In this document: in pieces, positions 7,469 to 16,148 of the stretch
Numbering within the stretch: position 1 is the stretch's first letter
How the letters are laid out: every line of letters begins with the position of its first letter
From: CAWCGU01 sp963795195
GTDB taxonomy: Bacteria > Actinomycetota > Thermoleophilia > Solirubrobacterales > 70-9
Reading direction: 5' to 3'
Assembly (NCBI GenBank): GCA_963795195.1
Contig: CAWCGU010000006.1
Coordinates: forward strand, 2,728,001-2,792,000
Length of the DNA stretch: 64,000 nt
Program-made: the position numbers and the translations under genes
The notes under the pieces: generated by a model
Told to the model about the DNA's origin: nothing
Databases searched by the model: none
The model's input: only the letters and a program-made list of their open reading frames with translations

Positions 7469-8851
7469 CTAACCGGCTGCCTCTCGGGCCAGGGCAAGCT
7501 CCTGCTCCACGGTCTCGGTCTGGTTCGGGATCTCCAGGCGCGCCTCGAGCACCGGGATCGCGTCCTGCGGACGGCCCGAGAGTCGCAGCGCCTGACCCAG
7601 GTTGAAGAGGGTGTAGGCGTAGTTGAGGTCCTCGGCGCCGGGGGGAAGGTCCCGCAGCGCCTTCTCCAGGACCTTGACCGCGTTTTCCGGATCACCTGCA
7701 CGGATCAGGTCGAAGCCTTGTTGATTGAGTGCCGCCCCCTTCTCGGGTTTGGGATTCGGCCCGGGCTCGGGGATCCTGTAAGCCGAGGTAGCTTCCGCCG
7801 GCGCGGGCGTAGCGGGCTCCTGGGCCGGCTCGGCTGCGGCGTCCCCGTTCGCCGCGGACGGCTGCCCGCGGTTGCCGGCGTTCCCGTCCTGTGGCGCGGC
7901 CTCGGACTGCACGGAGGCCTGCCGCGGGCCATCACCGCCGTCGCCGACGGCGGTGATCACGAACGCCGCCAGCGCCAGGCCGGCCAGCCCGGCTGCGATC
8001 CACACGAGCGACCGCCTCGGCGGTGTGGGCTCGAGCGTTGCCTGCGCCATCTCGGTCGTGGCTCGCGGGGGTGGCTGGTGAGCGAAGTCTCCATCAGGCA
8101 GCGGTCGACGCGGCGTGTCGTCGGCTGAATCCAGTCGAAGCGACTCCAGGGCAGCACGGGCCGAAGCGGGTCGCAGCTCCGGATCGTCGGAGCTGAGTCG
8201 TTCGGCCAGCTCCTGCAGGCGCGGCGTCAGCCGATCGGCGGTCCGGTCCATGAGCAGGCGACCCGCCGAATAGAGGTCCGATCGCGGCGTCGAGGGCTCC
8301 CCGGCTAGCACCTCCGGGGCGACGAAGGGCGCGGTGCCCATCACCATGCCGGTCTGCGTCAGGCGGGTTGCATCCTCAGGCTGGGCGATGCCGAAGTCCG
8401 TGAGCCGGAAGCGGCCGTCGTCGTCGACGAGCACGTTGGACGGCTTGACGTCACGGTGGACGACCCCCTCGTCGTGTATGTACTGGAGCACACCGAGCAG
8501 GGTCACGGCCAGCTTCTCCGCATCAACCCGCTGGCCCTCCCGCCAAAGCTCGTGCAGATCGGGCCCCTCCACCCACTCGCTGACGAGGAACGGGCGTCCG
8601 TGCTCGACTCCGTAGTCGTAGAGCAGCACGAGGCCCGGGTGGGAGAGGCGCGCCGCAATCCGCGCCTCGCGCTCGAAACGAAGCGCGAAGTCGCGCTCGA
8701 TGGCAAGCGTGTCGGCGAGCACCTTGACGGCCACCGGCCGCTCGAGCCGTTCGTCGAAGCCGTGCCAGACGGTCGCCATCCCACCGACGCCGCGGCGGCT
8801 GCGCAGGCGGTAGCGCCCGTTGCCGAGTGTCGCCTCAGGTGCGAGAAGCAT
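7469..8851 (-). CDS. Membrane Ser/Thr protein kinase with C-terminal TPR domain
   Basis: 460 residues. A complete Hanks-type kinase domain fills residues 14-260. It has the Gly loop GVGGMATVWHG, Lys in VAVKVL (about residue 43), catalytic loop HRDVKPSN (about 133-140), DFG (about 152) and the APE-equivalent APEV. A Pro-rich juxtamembrane stretch follows, then one membrane helix (SLVWIAAGLAGLALAAFVI, about 276-296) and an extracytoplasmic Ala/Pro linker. The last 80 residues resemble two or three TPR units (GFDLIRAGDPENAVKVLEKA, NYAYTLFNLGQALRLSGRP). A PknB-like sensor kinase is implied, but with TPRs rather than PASTA repeats outside. It lies in the same direction as the sigma-factor gene and may signal to it (inference). 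Confidence 0.92.
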   Translation of the reverse strand: MLLAPEATLGNGRYRLRSRRGVGGMATVWHGFDERLERPVAVKVLADTLAIERDFALRFEREARIAARLSHPGLVLLYDYGVEHGRPFLVSEWVEGPDLHELWREGQRVDAEKLAVTLLGVLQYIHDEGVVHRDVKPSNVLVDDDGRFRLTDFGIAQPEDATRLTQTGMVMGTAPFVAPEVLAGEPSTPRSDLYSAGRLLMDRTADRLTPRLQELAERLSSDDPELRPASARAALESLRLDSADDTPRRPLPDGDFAHQPPPRATTEMAQATLEPTPPRRSLVWIAAGLAGLALAAFVITAVGDGGDGPRQASVQSEAAPQDGNAGNRGQPSAANGDAAAEPAQEPATPAPAEATSAYRIPEPGPNPKPEKGAALNQQGFDLIRAGDPENAVKVLEKALRDLPPGAEDLNYAYTLFNLGQALRLSGRPQDAIPVLEARLEIPNQTETVEQELALAREAAG

Positions 8852-8898
8852 TTGAAGCGGTTACCCATCTCCGCCTTCGCCTATCGCGGTTCGGCGAT

Positions 8899-8982
8899 GC
8901 CCGGGGTGGGATTCGAACCCACAATGCCCCGAAGGGCAGCGGATTTTAAGTCCGCCTAGCTATGCCATTCGCCTACCCGGGC
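8899..8982 (-). tRNA. tRNA-Leu (anticodon TAA)
   Basis: 84 bases without encoded CCA. On the minus strand it opens with acceptor GCCCGGG paired to CCCGGGC. It carries an anticodon arm GCGGA-CTTAAAA-TCCGC giving TAA, a long variable arm (GCTGCCCTTCGGGGCAT) typical of leucine tRNAs, and a T arm GTGGG-TTCGAAT-CCCAC. Confidence 0.95.
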
Positions 8983-9004
8983 GCGAGAAAATCGTAGAGC
9001 CGAG

Positions 9005-9319
9005 TCAGCTGTCGGCCGCTAATCGTTCGTGCACCGACCGCAGCTTGTCATCCAGGGTCTGCTCGGGACGGTCAGAGCGTTCGTCGAGCTTCAGCACCGT
9101 GTACGCCCGGGGGAAGCCCATCTGCAGCGGCACGCGGTGCAGTTCCCCGACAACGGCGAGGATGTCCTCGGTCGCGCCCTCGAGCTCCGTGCCCATCGCG
9201 CCGAGGCGGTAGCGGACGCGGTCCTGGGCGGCGAGGCGGCGCTGGATCTCGGCGATGTATTCGCTTGCGCTCGCGTCCGCCCGTCCGAGGCCGATGACGC
9301 TGATCTCAGCCGTCGACAT
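9005..9319 (-). CDS. Thiamine-binding protein, MTH1187/YkoF-like family
   Basis: 104 residues, the usual length of this single-domain family (formerly DUF77). The start STAEISVIGLG and the segment YRLGAMGTELEGATEDILAVVGELH are characteristic: the ferredoxin-like fold forms dimers or tetramers that bind thiamine-type ligands. Probably cytoplasmic. About 200 bases upstream (9320-9517) lie between it and the aldehyde dehydrogenase end; nothing recognisable is seen there. Confidence 0.85.
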   Translation of the reverse strand: MSTAEISVIGLGRADASASEYIAEIQRRLAAQDRVRYRLGAMGTELEGATEDILAVVGELHRVPLQMGFPRAYTVLKLDERSDRPEQTLDDKLRSVHERLAADS

Positions 9320-9517
9320 CGCTCGAACCTACCCGCCCGGCGCGATTGCCGTCGCCAACCCCGCTCCCGCGAAGCCGAGATCTCACCGAGGTCGACGAAT
9401 GACCATCCGCCGAGTTGACGGTGCTCAGGGTCTTGAGGACGCTGTTCTTGGGATGCGCCGCCTCGGATGACGCCGGATCGCGCTTTGCAGCCAGCATCGA
9501 CGAAATCCGCTGCGCGC

Positions 9518-11008
9518 TCACAGCTTCGTCCAGACCGTCTTCAGCTCGAGGTAGGCGTCGAGGTTGGCGTGACCCTTTTCACGGCCGATCCCGGAGGCCT
9601 TGAACCCCCCGAACGGGGCGGCCGGGTCGCCGCCGCCCCAGGTATTGATGTAGACGTTTCCGGCCTCCAGCAGCGCCGCCAGCTTGTGGGCCTTGGAGAT
9701 GTCGCGGGTCCAGACTCCCGCGGCCAGGCCGTACTCGGTGTCGTTGGCCCGCGCGGCGACCTCCTCGATGTCGTCGTAGGGCATCGCCACGAGCACCGGA
9801 CCGAAGATCTCCTCGCGGGCGATCGCCATCGCGTCGTCGACGCCGGTGAAGAGGGTCGGCTCGATGAAGTACCCGACGTTCTCGCCTTCGCCGTTCGGCC
9901 GGCCACCGCCTGTGACGACCTCGGCTCCCGCCTCGCGTCCGGACTCGATGTAGCCGAGCACGCGCTCCATCTGCTCGGAGGAGACGACCGGCCCCAACTC
10001 GGTGCCCTGAGCGAGTCCCGGGCCGAGATTGGCCGCCTTTGCCGCTTCGGCCAACCCGCTGACGACTTCGTCGAAGTGCGAGCTGTGCGCGTAGAGGCGC
10101 GAGCCGGCGTTGCAGGCCTGCCCGGTGTTGAAGTAGATCGCCTGGTAGGAACCGGCAATCGCCGCCTCCAGATCGGCGTCGGGAAGGATAATGTTGGGGC
10201 TCTTGCCGCCGAGCTCGAGTGTGACCCGCTTCAGCGCTCGGCCGCACTTGGCGCCGATCTCGCGGCCTACCGCCGTCGAGCCCGTGAAGGCGACCTTGTC
10301 GACGCCGGGGTCGTCGACGAGGGCGGCGCCGGTTTCCCCGTCGCCTGTAAGCACGTTGACGACGCCGGGTGGGAAGCCCGCCTCCTCGAAGAGCTCGCCG
10401 AGGCGCAGCGCTGACAGCGGCGTCTGCTCGGCGGGCTTCAGCACGATCGTGCAGCCCGCGGCGAGCGCCGGAGCGAGCTTCCATGCGCTCATCAGCAGCG
10501 GGAAGTTCCAGGGCACGATCTGGGCGCAGACCCCGACCGGCTCCTTGCGCGTGTAGGCGAGCACATCGGGGCTCGATACGGGGATCGTCTCGCCCTCGAT
10601 CTTGGTCGGCCAGCCCGCGTAGTAGCGCAGGTGATTGACAGCGGCGGCGACATCGCCCTTGGCGTAGCTGAACGGCTTGCCGTTGTCGAGCGACTCGATC
10701 TCCGCCAGCTCGGCGAGGTTCGCCTTGATCACGTCGGCGAGGTTCCAGATCAGCCCGGATCGCTTCGAGGGGTTGACCTTGCGCCATGGTGGCAACGCTG
10801 CACGCGCCGCCGCCACGGCTCGTGCCGCGTCCTGGGCGCCTCCTTGGGCGACCTCGGCGATCACCTGTCCCGTCGCCGGGTCGAGCGTCTCGAAGCGGCG
10901 CCCGTCGGCCGACTCGACCCACTCGCCGCCGATCAGGTGGCGACCGGGGCCGCGGGCGAGAAACTCGCGGGCGGGATCGGAGAGGGCGTCGGCGGTGGCG
11001 GTCGGCAT
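9518..11008 (-). CDS. NAD(P)-dependent aldehyde dehydrogenase (betaine-aldehyde type)
   Basis: 496 residues, full length for the ALDH superfamily. Conserved blocks are present in order: PWNFPLLMSAWKLAPALAAG, the cofactor loop FTGSTAVGREIG, the general-base Glu in LELGGKSPNI (about residue 266), catalytic Cys in NTGQACNAGSR (about 300), and EEIFGPVLVAMPY and PFGGFKASGIGRE near the end. It oxidises an aldehyde to the carboxylate in the cytoplasm; the closest style is betaine- or gamma-aminobutyraldehyde-type enzymes, but substrate is not determined. It is divergent from the permease at 11092. Confidence 0.93.
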   Translation of the reverse strand: MPTATADALSDPAREFLARGPGRHLIGGEWVESADGRRFETLDPATGQVIAEVAQGGAQDAARAVAAARAALPPWRKVNPSKRSGLIWNLADVIKANLAELAEIESLDNGKPFSYAKGDVAAAVNHLRYYAGWPTKIEGETIPVSSPDVLAYTRKEPVGVCAQIVPWNFPLLMSAWKLAPALAAGCTIVLKPAEQTPLSALRLGELFEEAGFPPGVVNVLTGDGETGAALVDDPGVDKVAFTGSTAVGREIGAKCGRALKRVTLELGGKSPNIILPDADLEAAIAGSYQAIYFNTGQACNAGSRLYAHSSHFDEVVSGLAEAAKAANLGPGLAQGTELGPVVSSEQMERVLGYIESGREAGAEVVTGGGRPNGEGENVGYFIEPTLFTGVDDAMAIAREEIFGPVLVAMPYDDIEEVAARANDTEYGLAAGVWTRDISKAHKLAALLEAGNVYINTWGGGDPAAPFGGFKASGIGREKGHANLDAYLELKTVWTKL

Positions 11009-11091
11009 CGGGGCAGATGCTACTCGGGCCTCGGCGCGGCAGTGGAGCGGATCGGGGGAGCCATCCGCTCCCCTCGTTTTACTTCGCGTTG

Positions 11092-12216
11092 GTGCCGGAG
11101 ACGCAGCAGATCGGCTTGACTCGCACTGTCCTGCGGACGGTGTTGATCGTCGTCACGGTCGTCGTCACGCTCTACGTCCTCTATTTGCTGAGGAGCCCGA
11201 TCAGCTGGCTGGTTGTGGCTGGCTTCATCGCGATCGCAGCCTCGGGGCCGGTGAGTCTGTTCTCGCGCTGGATGAAGCGCGGGCTTGCGATTGCCCTCGT
11301 CTACTTTCTGCTCGTCCTGCTCCCGGTCTTGCTGGGCGCACTGATCATCCCGCCGATCGTCAACCAGGCGGAGGACTTCGCGCAGGACGTACCCGGCTAC
11401 GTCGACGACATCGAAGAGTTCGTCGAGGGCAACGAGACGCTTGCGGGCCTCGAAGAGCAGTTCGACCTGACCGGGAAGCTCCAGGAACTCGCTGCGGACG
11501 CCCCTGGGAAGATCGGTGACGCGGCCGGCACGTTGAAGGACATCGGCGTCGGCGTCGTCAACTCCCTGTTCGCCGCTTTCACGATCCTCATCCTCAGCAT
11601 CTTCATGGTCGGCGGCGGGCCGCGCTGGCGGGAGAAGGTCCTGCAGGTCCAGCCCCCCGATCGTGCCGAGCGACTGCGGCGTGCCTTCGAGCACATCGCC
11701 CAGGCGATCGGCAACTACGTCGGCGGGGCGCTCGCGCAGGCGACGCTGGCCGGCGTCAGCGCGTTCATCGTGCTCAGCATCCTCGGCGCCCCGTTCGCGG
11801 CACCGCTGGCGCTGCTGGTCGCCTTCTTCGACCTGATTCCGGTGGTCGGCGCGACGCTGGCCGCGATCCTGGTCGCGGTGGTGATGATCTTCGTCAACTT
11901 CCCGGTCGGGCTGATCGTCTGGATCGTCTATGCGATCGTCTACCAGCAGGTCGAGAACTACCTGATCCAGCCACAGATCCAGAAACGCGCGGTCGCGGTG
12001 GAGCCTTTCGTGGTGCTGGTCGCCGTGCTCTTCGGCTCGACGCTCTTCGGAGTGCCGGGCGCGATCCTGGCGATCCCGACCGCCGCTTCGCTGCAGATCG
12101 CGGTCCGCGAGGCCCTGGCCTACCGGCGCGAGTCGGCTCTGCTCAATGCGAAGCGCCCGCTCGATGCCGGCATGGGGCTCCCGCCGAACACAGGGCCGGC
12201 CGAAGCGCCCGCCTAG
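11092..12216 (+). CDS. AI-2E family permease
   Basis: 374 residues from GTG 11092; earlier in-frame codons read Arg-rich sequence inside the opposite dehydrogenase gene. Seven to eight membrane helices with the family hallmarks: an N-terminal pair, a soluble helical insertion (about residues 90-155), then VGGALAQATLAGVSAF, LVAFFDLIPVVGATLAAI and the C-terminal QVENYLIQPQIQKRAV motif. The family includes transporters of small metabolites and Na+/H+ antiporters; specificity is unknown. The stop overlaps the end of the convergent gene at 12213 by four bases. Confidence 0.88.
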   Translation: MPETQQIGLTRTVLRTVLIVVTVVVTLYVLYLLRSPISWLVVAGFIAIAASGPVSLFSRWMKRGLAIALVYFLLVLLPVLLGALIIPPIVNQAEDFAQDVPGYVDDIEEFVEGNETLAGLEEQFDLTGKLQELAADAPGKIGDAAGTLKDIGVGVVNSLFAAFTILILSIFMVGGGPRWREKVLQVQPPDRAERLRRAFEHIAQAIGNYVGGALAQATLAGVSAFIVLSILGAPFAAPLALLVAFFDLIPVVGATLAAILVAVVMIFVNFPVGLIVWIVYAIVYQQVENYLIQPQIQKRAVAVEPFVVLVAVLFGSTLFGVPGAILAIPTAASLQIAVREALAYRRESALLNAKRPLDAGMGLPPNTGPAEAPA

Positions 12217-12551
12217 GCGCCTGCCGGGATCACGCGCCGGTGGTGAAACGCACGAGCTGGCGCTTGCGCGGCCTTTTCGCGCTCGCAGGTCGTGACCGTG
12301 GTCTCGTAGCCGGCCGGCTTGCTCGTGCAGGTGAACCCGCGCGGGTTCGGATTGCCGCCGTAAGCGAAATCGTCGACGACCTTGCCGGCCGTGCCGCAGC
12401 GGACGTTGCGCGCCTTCACGTTGTAGGGGCCGGCGCCCATCACCGGAGGAGAGCTGCACTTCTCCCAGAACGCCGCTGATGCCGTAGCGGGGACGAGCGC
12501 GCAGGCCGCGAGGGTGCCGCATACGAATGTTGAACCGAGCAGCTTTTTCAT
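12213..12551 (-). CDS. Small secreted protein
   Basis: 112 residues. A clear Sec signal peptide (MKKLLGSTFVCGTLAACALV, cleavage near ATASAA) is followed by a Cys-containing mature domain with KCSSPPV, VRCGTAGK, FTCTSK and TTCERE. Four mature Cys residues suggest two disulfides. No family is recognised. It is the last gene of a minus-strand run with 12568 and 13338. Confidence 0.7.
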   Translation of the reverse strand: MKKLLGSTFVCGTLAACALVPATASAAFWEKCSSPPVMGAGPYNVKARNVRCGTAGKVVDDFAYGGNPNPRGFTCTSKPAGYETTVTTCEREKAAQAPARAFHHRRVIPAGA

Positions 12552-12567
12552 GGCCGGGAGGTTAGAC

Positions 12568-13341
12568 CTACGAACCCGGCGGGCAGCAGGAGCCCTGGGC
12601 ATCCGTGGACGGGCTCGTGCACTGGGTCGGAGGCGCCGGGGGGAGCGGAGGGGCCGCCTCCGGCGCGTCGTCAGGGCTGCCGGGCTCGGGCGCCGGAGCC
12701 ACCGGCGCGGGCTGACACTCGGGGAGCGTGACCGTGGGGGGCTGGCTGACCGGCGGCGAAGGCTCCGTGGGCGCCGGCTCACCGCTGGGCGCGGGGGGCG
12801 CTTGCGGCCCATTCGGCGTTCTGGCCGGCGCTGAAGGTTGATTGGGTTCAGAAGACGGACGCGTACCGGGCGACGACGGGCCTCCGCGGATTTCGCCGCT
12901 GCGTGTGCGGCCGTCAGGGACGGGCTTGAAGCCGTGCGTGCCGACCCTGCCGCGATCGAGCAGCTCGGGATGCCCGCCTGCATCTTCGCCGGGTGGAGTG
13001 CCGTAGGCCGAAACCTGGACCGTGTAGGTACCCGCCCCGACGTAGGGCACGTACAACGACGCACCACCGCCGCTGGCCCCGGTCGCGACTCGGCCTGCGC
13101 CCTGCACCGAGCCGTCGGCGAGGGTCACCGAAGCCGTGTAGTAATCGGCGCCCGGAACACCGCTGAAGGTCACGTCGATCGAGCAATAGACCTGCTCGGG
13201 CGCGACCCCGCAGCCGCCGAGCGAAGCGGAAACCGCGAGTCCGGCGGGGCCCGCGGGGGCGGCGCCTCGTTCGAGCGCAAAAGCGCCCACAGGCACGAGG
13301 GCGGCCAGTGCGACGAGCAGACCGACTCTACGAGCGCTCAT
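12568..13341 (-). CDS. Secreted protein with Pro-rich C-terminal half
   Basis: 257 residues. An N-terminal signal peptide (VGLLVALAALVPVGAFA) is followed by a beta-rich domain of about 90 residues with two Cys (GGCGVAPEQVYCSIDV) and Tyr/Val strands (ADYYTASVTLADGS). Then comes a 120-residue tail rich in Pro, Glu and Ala ending in GSCCPPGS. Such tails often cross the cell wall. It overlaps the stop of the upstream membrane gene by four bases (13338-13341), so the two are translationally coupled. Function unknown. Confidence 0.72.
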   Translation of the reverse strand: MSARRVGLLVALAALVPVGAFALERGAAPAGPAGLAVSASLGGCGVAPEQVYCSIDVTFSGVPGADYYTASVTLADGSVQGAGRVATGASGGGASLYVPYVGAGTYTVQVSAYGTPPGEDAGGHPELLDRGRVGTHGFKPVPDGRTRSGEIRGGPSSPGTRPSSEPNQPSAPARTPNGPQAPPAPSGEPAPTEPSPPVSQPPTVTLPECQPAPVAPAPEPGSPDDAPEAAPPLPPAPPTQCTSPSTDAQGSCCPPGS

Positions 13342-14351
13342 GGCGACGGTTCCGTGGAGGGGGTCGCTTCTCCCGGCACGGCGGCGGACGGAACTGCCAC
13401 GCTGCGCGAAGGCTCAGGCAGCAGCGAACCGTGGATCAGTGCGACCCCCTCGGCCGCCTGTTCGGAGGCATTCGGCTCCAAGGTGGTCACCAGGTAGTAG
13501 CGGTAGGGCCCCGCGGCACGCAGCGTCACCTCGTAGGCAGGACCGGCCGGTGGGGCGACGCGCAGACGAACCATCGAGCCGGCCAGCGTCGGCGCGGCGA
13601 CTCGTTCGACGACATCAGGGCTTGAGCCGGCCAGCGACTCGAGGGCGAGGATGGAGCGTTCCTCGAATTCCTTGAAGCTGAGTGCTGGGTCGTTATCGAT
13701 CCAGAGCGTCGCCTCGGCGTTGCCCACCACGGTCTGCGCCGCGAAGGCCGCCCCGTCGCCGGGCGCGGATTTTTGCCAGCCGGGGGGCAACGCCATCGAG
13801 AACCCCGGCTCGGTGACGAAGCGGGCCTGGGTGCCGGCGGGTTCGCCGTCACCGCCCTGCACGGGGCCGCCCGCCGCCTCTGCGCCGCCGGCGCTGACGG
13901 TCGTGGGAGTTTCGTCCCCTCCCTGGATCAAGGCCAAGATCGCGATCACCGCGAGCGCCGCGACAGCGGCGCTGCCATAGCGCCAGATCCGCGAATCCAG
14001 TGAGGGCGCGGTCCAGGGCAGATTGGGACGCCGAAGGCTGGGCCGGGCCAGCTCGCGCAAGCGGGCGAATGCGACCGCCAGGCCCGACGGCGGCGCGAGC
14101 GGCGGCTGGTAAGAGGCGGCCTCCTGCGGGCTCATCAGTCCCAGTTCTTCTGCACCGTCGCACTCGTAGGTGGCGCTGCAGGTCTGGCAAACGACACGGC
14201 GCACGGTCCGGGCCGGCACGGCGCTGGGCAGTCGCACGCGGGTCTCGTTGCCGCAGGCGGCATGCTGCGCGCGAACCAGCCTTTGTGGCTCGCCGACGGG
14301 CGGCTCGGGAAAGCCGCCGTTTTCTGCGTGGATTTGCATCGGCTTGACCAT
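13338..14351 (-). CDS. Single-pass membrane protein with N-terminal zinc-ribbon-like segment
   Basis: 337 residues. N-terminal region: ACGNETRVRLP and VVCQTCSATYECDG, a set of Cys that could form a zinc ribbon in the cytoplasm. One membrane helix lies at about 125-146 (YGSAAVAALAVIAILALI), then a Gly/Ala linker. The external domain of about 140 residues (FSMALPPGWQKSAPGDGAAF, ATLWIDNDPALSF) resembles LpqN/PsbP-like folds seen in actinobacterial envelope proteins. The tail is Pro/Ser-rich. First gene of the minus-strand operon 14351 to 12213; function unknown. Confidence 0.7.
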   Translation of the reverse strand: MVKPMQIHAENGGFPEPPVGEPQRLVRAQHAACGNETRVRLPSAVPARTVRRVVCQTCSATYECDGAEELGLMSPQEAASYQPPLAPPSGLAVAFARLRELARPSLRRPNLPWTAPSLDSRIWRYGSAAVAALAVIAILALIQGGDETPTTVSAGGAEAAGGPVQGGDGEPAGTQARFVTEPGFSMALPPGWQKSAPGDGAAFAAQTVVGNAEATLWIDNDPALSFKEFEERSILALESLAGSSPDVVERVAAPTLAGSMVRLRVAPPAGPAYEVTLRAAGPYRYYLVTTLEPNASEQAAEGVALIHGSLLPEPSRSVAVPSAAVPGEATPSTEPSP

Positions 14352-14537
14352 CGGTGATGAGCCGGAAAACTTGAGGACTCGGGCTCAGTTGTAAACACCC
14401 TGCGCCCCCCGGCGAGCCCCAGTATTCCAGTTGGGAGAATCTTCGCAGCCGCGGTTCGAGGAAGAATTAGCCCCGCTTTAGCTTCTGAGAGCCGGCACGC
14501 GCGCCGAGTCGCCCCCTCTGGGAGAATGCCCGCGGTT

Positions 14538-16148
14538 ATGAGCGGCGTCCTCACCTGGCTCTACCGCAAGCTCGGTAGCAACTACCCGATGGCGTTCTTC
14601 GTCGTCGAGTTGCAGAGCGCTTTCCTGATCACGATCGGCACGGTCGTTCTCTTCTCCCTCTACTACGACGCGATCGCCGACGACTACGTCCCCGTGCTGT
14701 TCATCGGAATCGCTCTCACGGGCGTTGCGATGCTGGTCAACGTCGTCCGCACGATCCCGGTGATGAGACCGATCAACCGCTGGATAGGCGGCGATCGCTC
14801 CCCCGAGTCCACCGCCGAGGCCTGGAAGGCCGCCGTCGGGCTGCCCGCCGCAATCATCCATCGCGACCTCTGGTTGCCGCTGGTCGTGGTCGCGATCCCG
14901 ACCTGCATCGCAGTGATCCTGATCGTCGGCCTCGGCCCCCTTGCCTTCTTCCCTCTATTCAGCGGGACCCTGGTCGCGCTCGCCTACAGCGGGATCCTTC
15001 ATTACCTGGCGCTCGAGCGCGGAATGCGCCCGGTGTTGCTAGACATCAACAGCCAGGTCTCTCCACGCACCGAGGCCGATCTGCCGACGATCTCGCTGCG
15101 CTGGCGACTGATCGCCGCGGCCCCGCTGATCACGATCATCACCGGCTTCGTGATCGCCGCGATAACCAGCGATGGGGGTGATGTGGCTCCGAACCTCGAT
15201 TTCTTCGTGTCGATGATCATCGCCACAGCGATGGCGCTTGAGCTCGGCGTGCTGTTGTCGAAGACGGTCATCTACCCGATCAATGACCTGCAGAGGGCGA
15301 CCGAGGAGGTTCACAAGGGCAACTACGACGTCTCGGTTCCGGTCACGACCGGCGACGAGATCGGCGAACTGGCGGCCTCGTTCAACGAGATGGTCGCCGG
15401 GCTGGCGGAGCGCGAGAAGATCCGCGAAGCCTTCGGCACCTACCTGGACCGCGAGGTGGCCGAGTACATCCTCTCCGAGGGCTTCTCAGAGGAAGGCGTC
15501 GAGGTGGATGTATCGGTGCTCTTCTGCGATGTCGTCGGCTTCACGAGGTTCGCTGCCGAGTTCGAGGCCGCCGACGTGGTCGCTCACCTCAACGAGTTGT
15601 TCGAGGCAGTCGTCCCGATCGTCGCCCGTCACGGCGGCCACGTCGACAAGTTCGAGGGAGACGGCCTGATGGCCGTCTTCGGGGCGCCGGAGCCGCACGT
15701 CGATCACGCCGACCGCGCCACCCGCGCCGCCACCGAGATGGTTCGCCGGATCAACGACGAGGAGGCGGCCGGTCCGTTGCGGATCGGCGTCGGCATCAAC
15801 TCCGGCCCCGTGATCGCCGGAGCGATCGGTGGGGCCGGCAGACTCAACTTCAGCGTCATCGGCGACGCCGTCAACGTCGCCGCGCGGGTCGAGAGCGCGA
15901 CCCGCCAGACCGGCGACGACGTGTTGCTGTCCGAGGAGACCCGCCGCAGCCACCAAAGCGAGATCGAACTGGTCTCGCGCGGCGCACACGACCTCAAGGG
16001 CATCGCCGAACCGCTGGAGCTGCATGCGCCGGCGGAGCGCGTCGGCGCTCTGGCGGCACGCGACGCTCGCGCCCACTCCGCGCCGACGGGGGCGCACGGC
16101 TCGCCCGCTGGGGTAGGCTCGCGCGATGGCGACAGAAGAGCAGACTGA
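14538..16148 (+). CDS. Membrane-bound class III adenylate/guanylate cyclase with HAMP domain
   Basis: About 536 residues (ATG 14538; ATG 14526 is also in frame but sits directly on the GGAGA sequence). Six membrane helices are followed by a HAMP linker (KTVIYPINDLQRATEEV to NEMVAGLAERE, about 235-290) and a cyclase catalytic domain. Both metal-binding Asp are visible in VLFCDVVGFTRFA and DKFEGDGLMAVFG, and the transition-state Asn/Arg in VIGDAVNVAARVE. The architecture matches mycobacterial Rv1318c-type cyclases. It should make cAMP at the inner membrane face. The last 23 bases overlap the start of the next gene. Confidence 0.93.
   Translation: MSGVLTWLYRKLGSNYPMAFFVVELQSAFLITIGTVVLFSLYYDAIADDYVPVLFIGIALTGVAMLVNVVRTIPVMRPINRWIGGDRSPESTAEAWKAAVGLPAAIIHRDLWLPLVVVAIPTCIAVILIVGLGPLAFFPLFSGTLVALAYSGILHYLALERGMRPVLLDINSQVSPRTEADLPTISLRWRLIAAAPLITIITGFVIAAITSDGGDVAPNLDFFVSMIIATAMALELGVLLSKTVIYPINDLQRATEEVHKGNYDVSVPVTTGDEIGELAASFNEMVAGLAEREKIREAFGTYLDREVAEYILSEGFSEEGVEVDVSVLFCDVVGFTRFAAEFEAADVVAHLNELFEAVVPIVARHGGHVDKFEGDGLMAVFGAPEPHVDHADRATRAATEMVRRINDEEAAGPLRIGVGINSGPVIAGAIGGAGRLNFSVIGDAVNVAARVESATRQTGDDVLLSEETRRSHQSEIELVSRGAHDLKGIAEPLELHAPAERVGALAARDARAHSAPTGAHGSPAGVGSRDGDRRAD

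Noticed and set aside
9579..10922. Long open frame (447 codons) on the minus strand in another frame of the aldehyde dehydrogenase
   Set aside because: Arg/Gly-rich translation without family resemblance; a shadow of the dehydrogenase gene caused by high GC at third positions.
11020..12522. 500-codon open frame opposite the AI-2E permease
   Set aside because: Asp/Arg/Gln-rich pseudo-protein typical of the antisense of membrane genes; the permease is clear on the plus strand.
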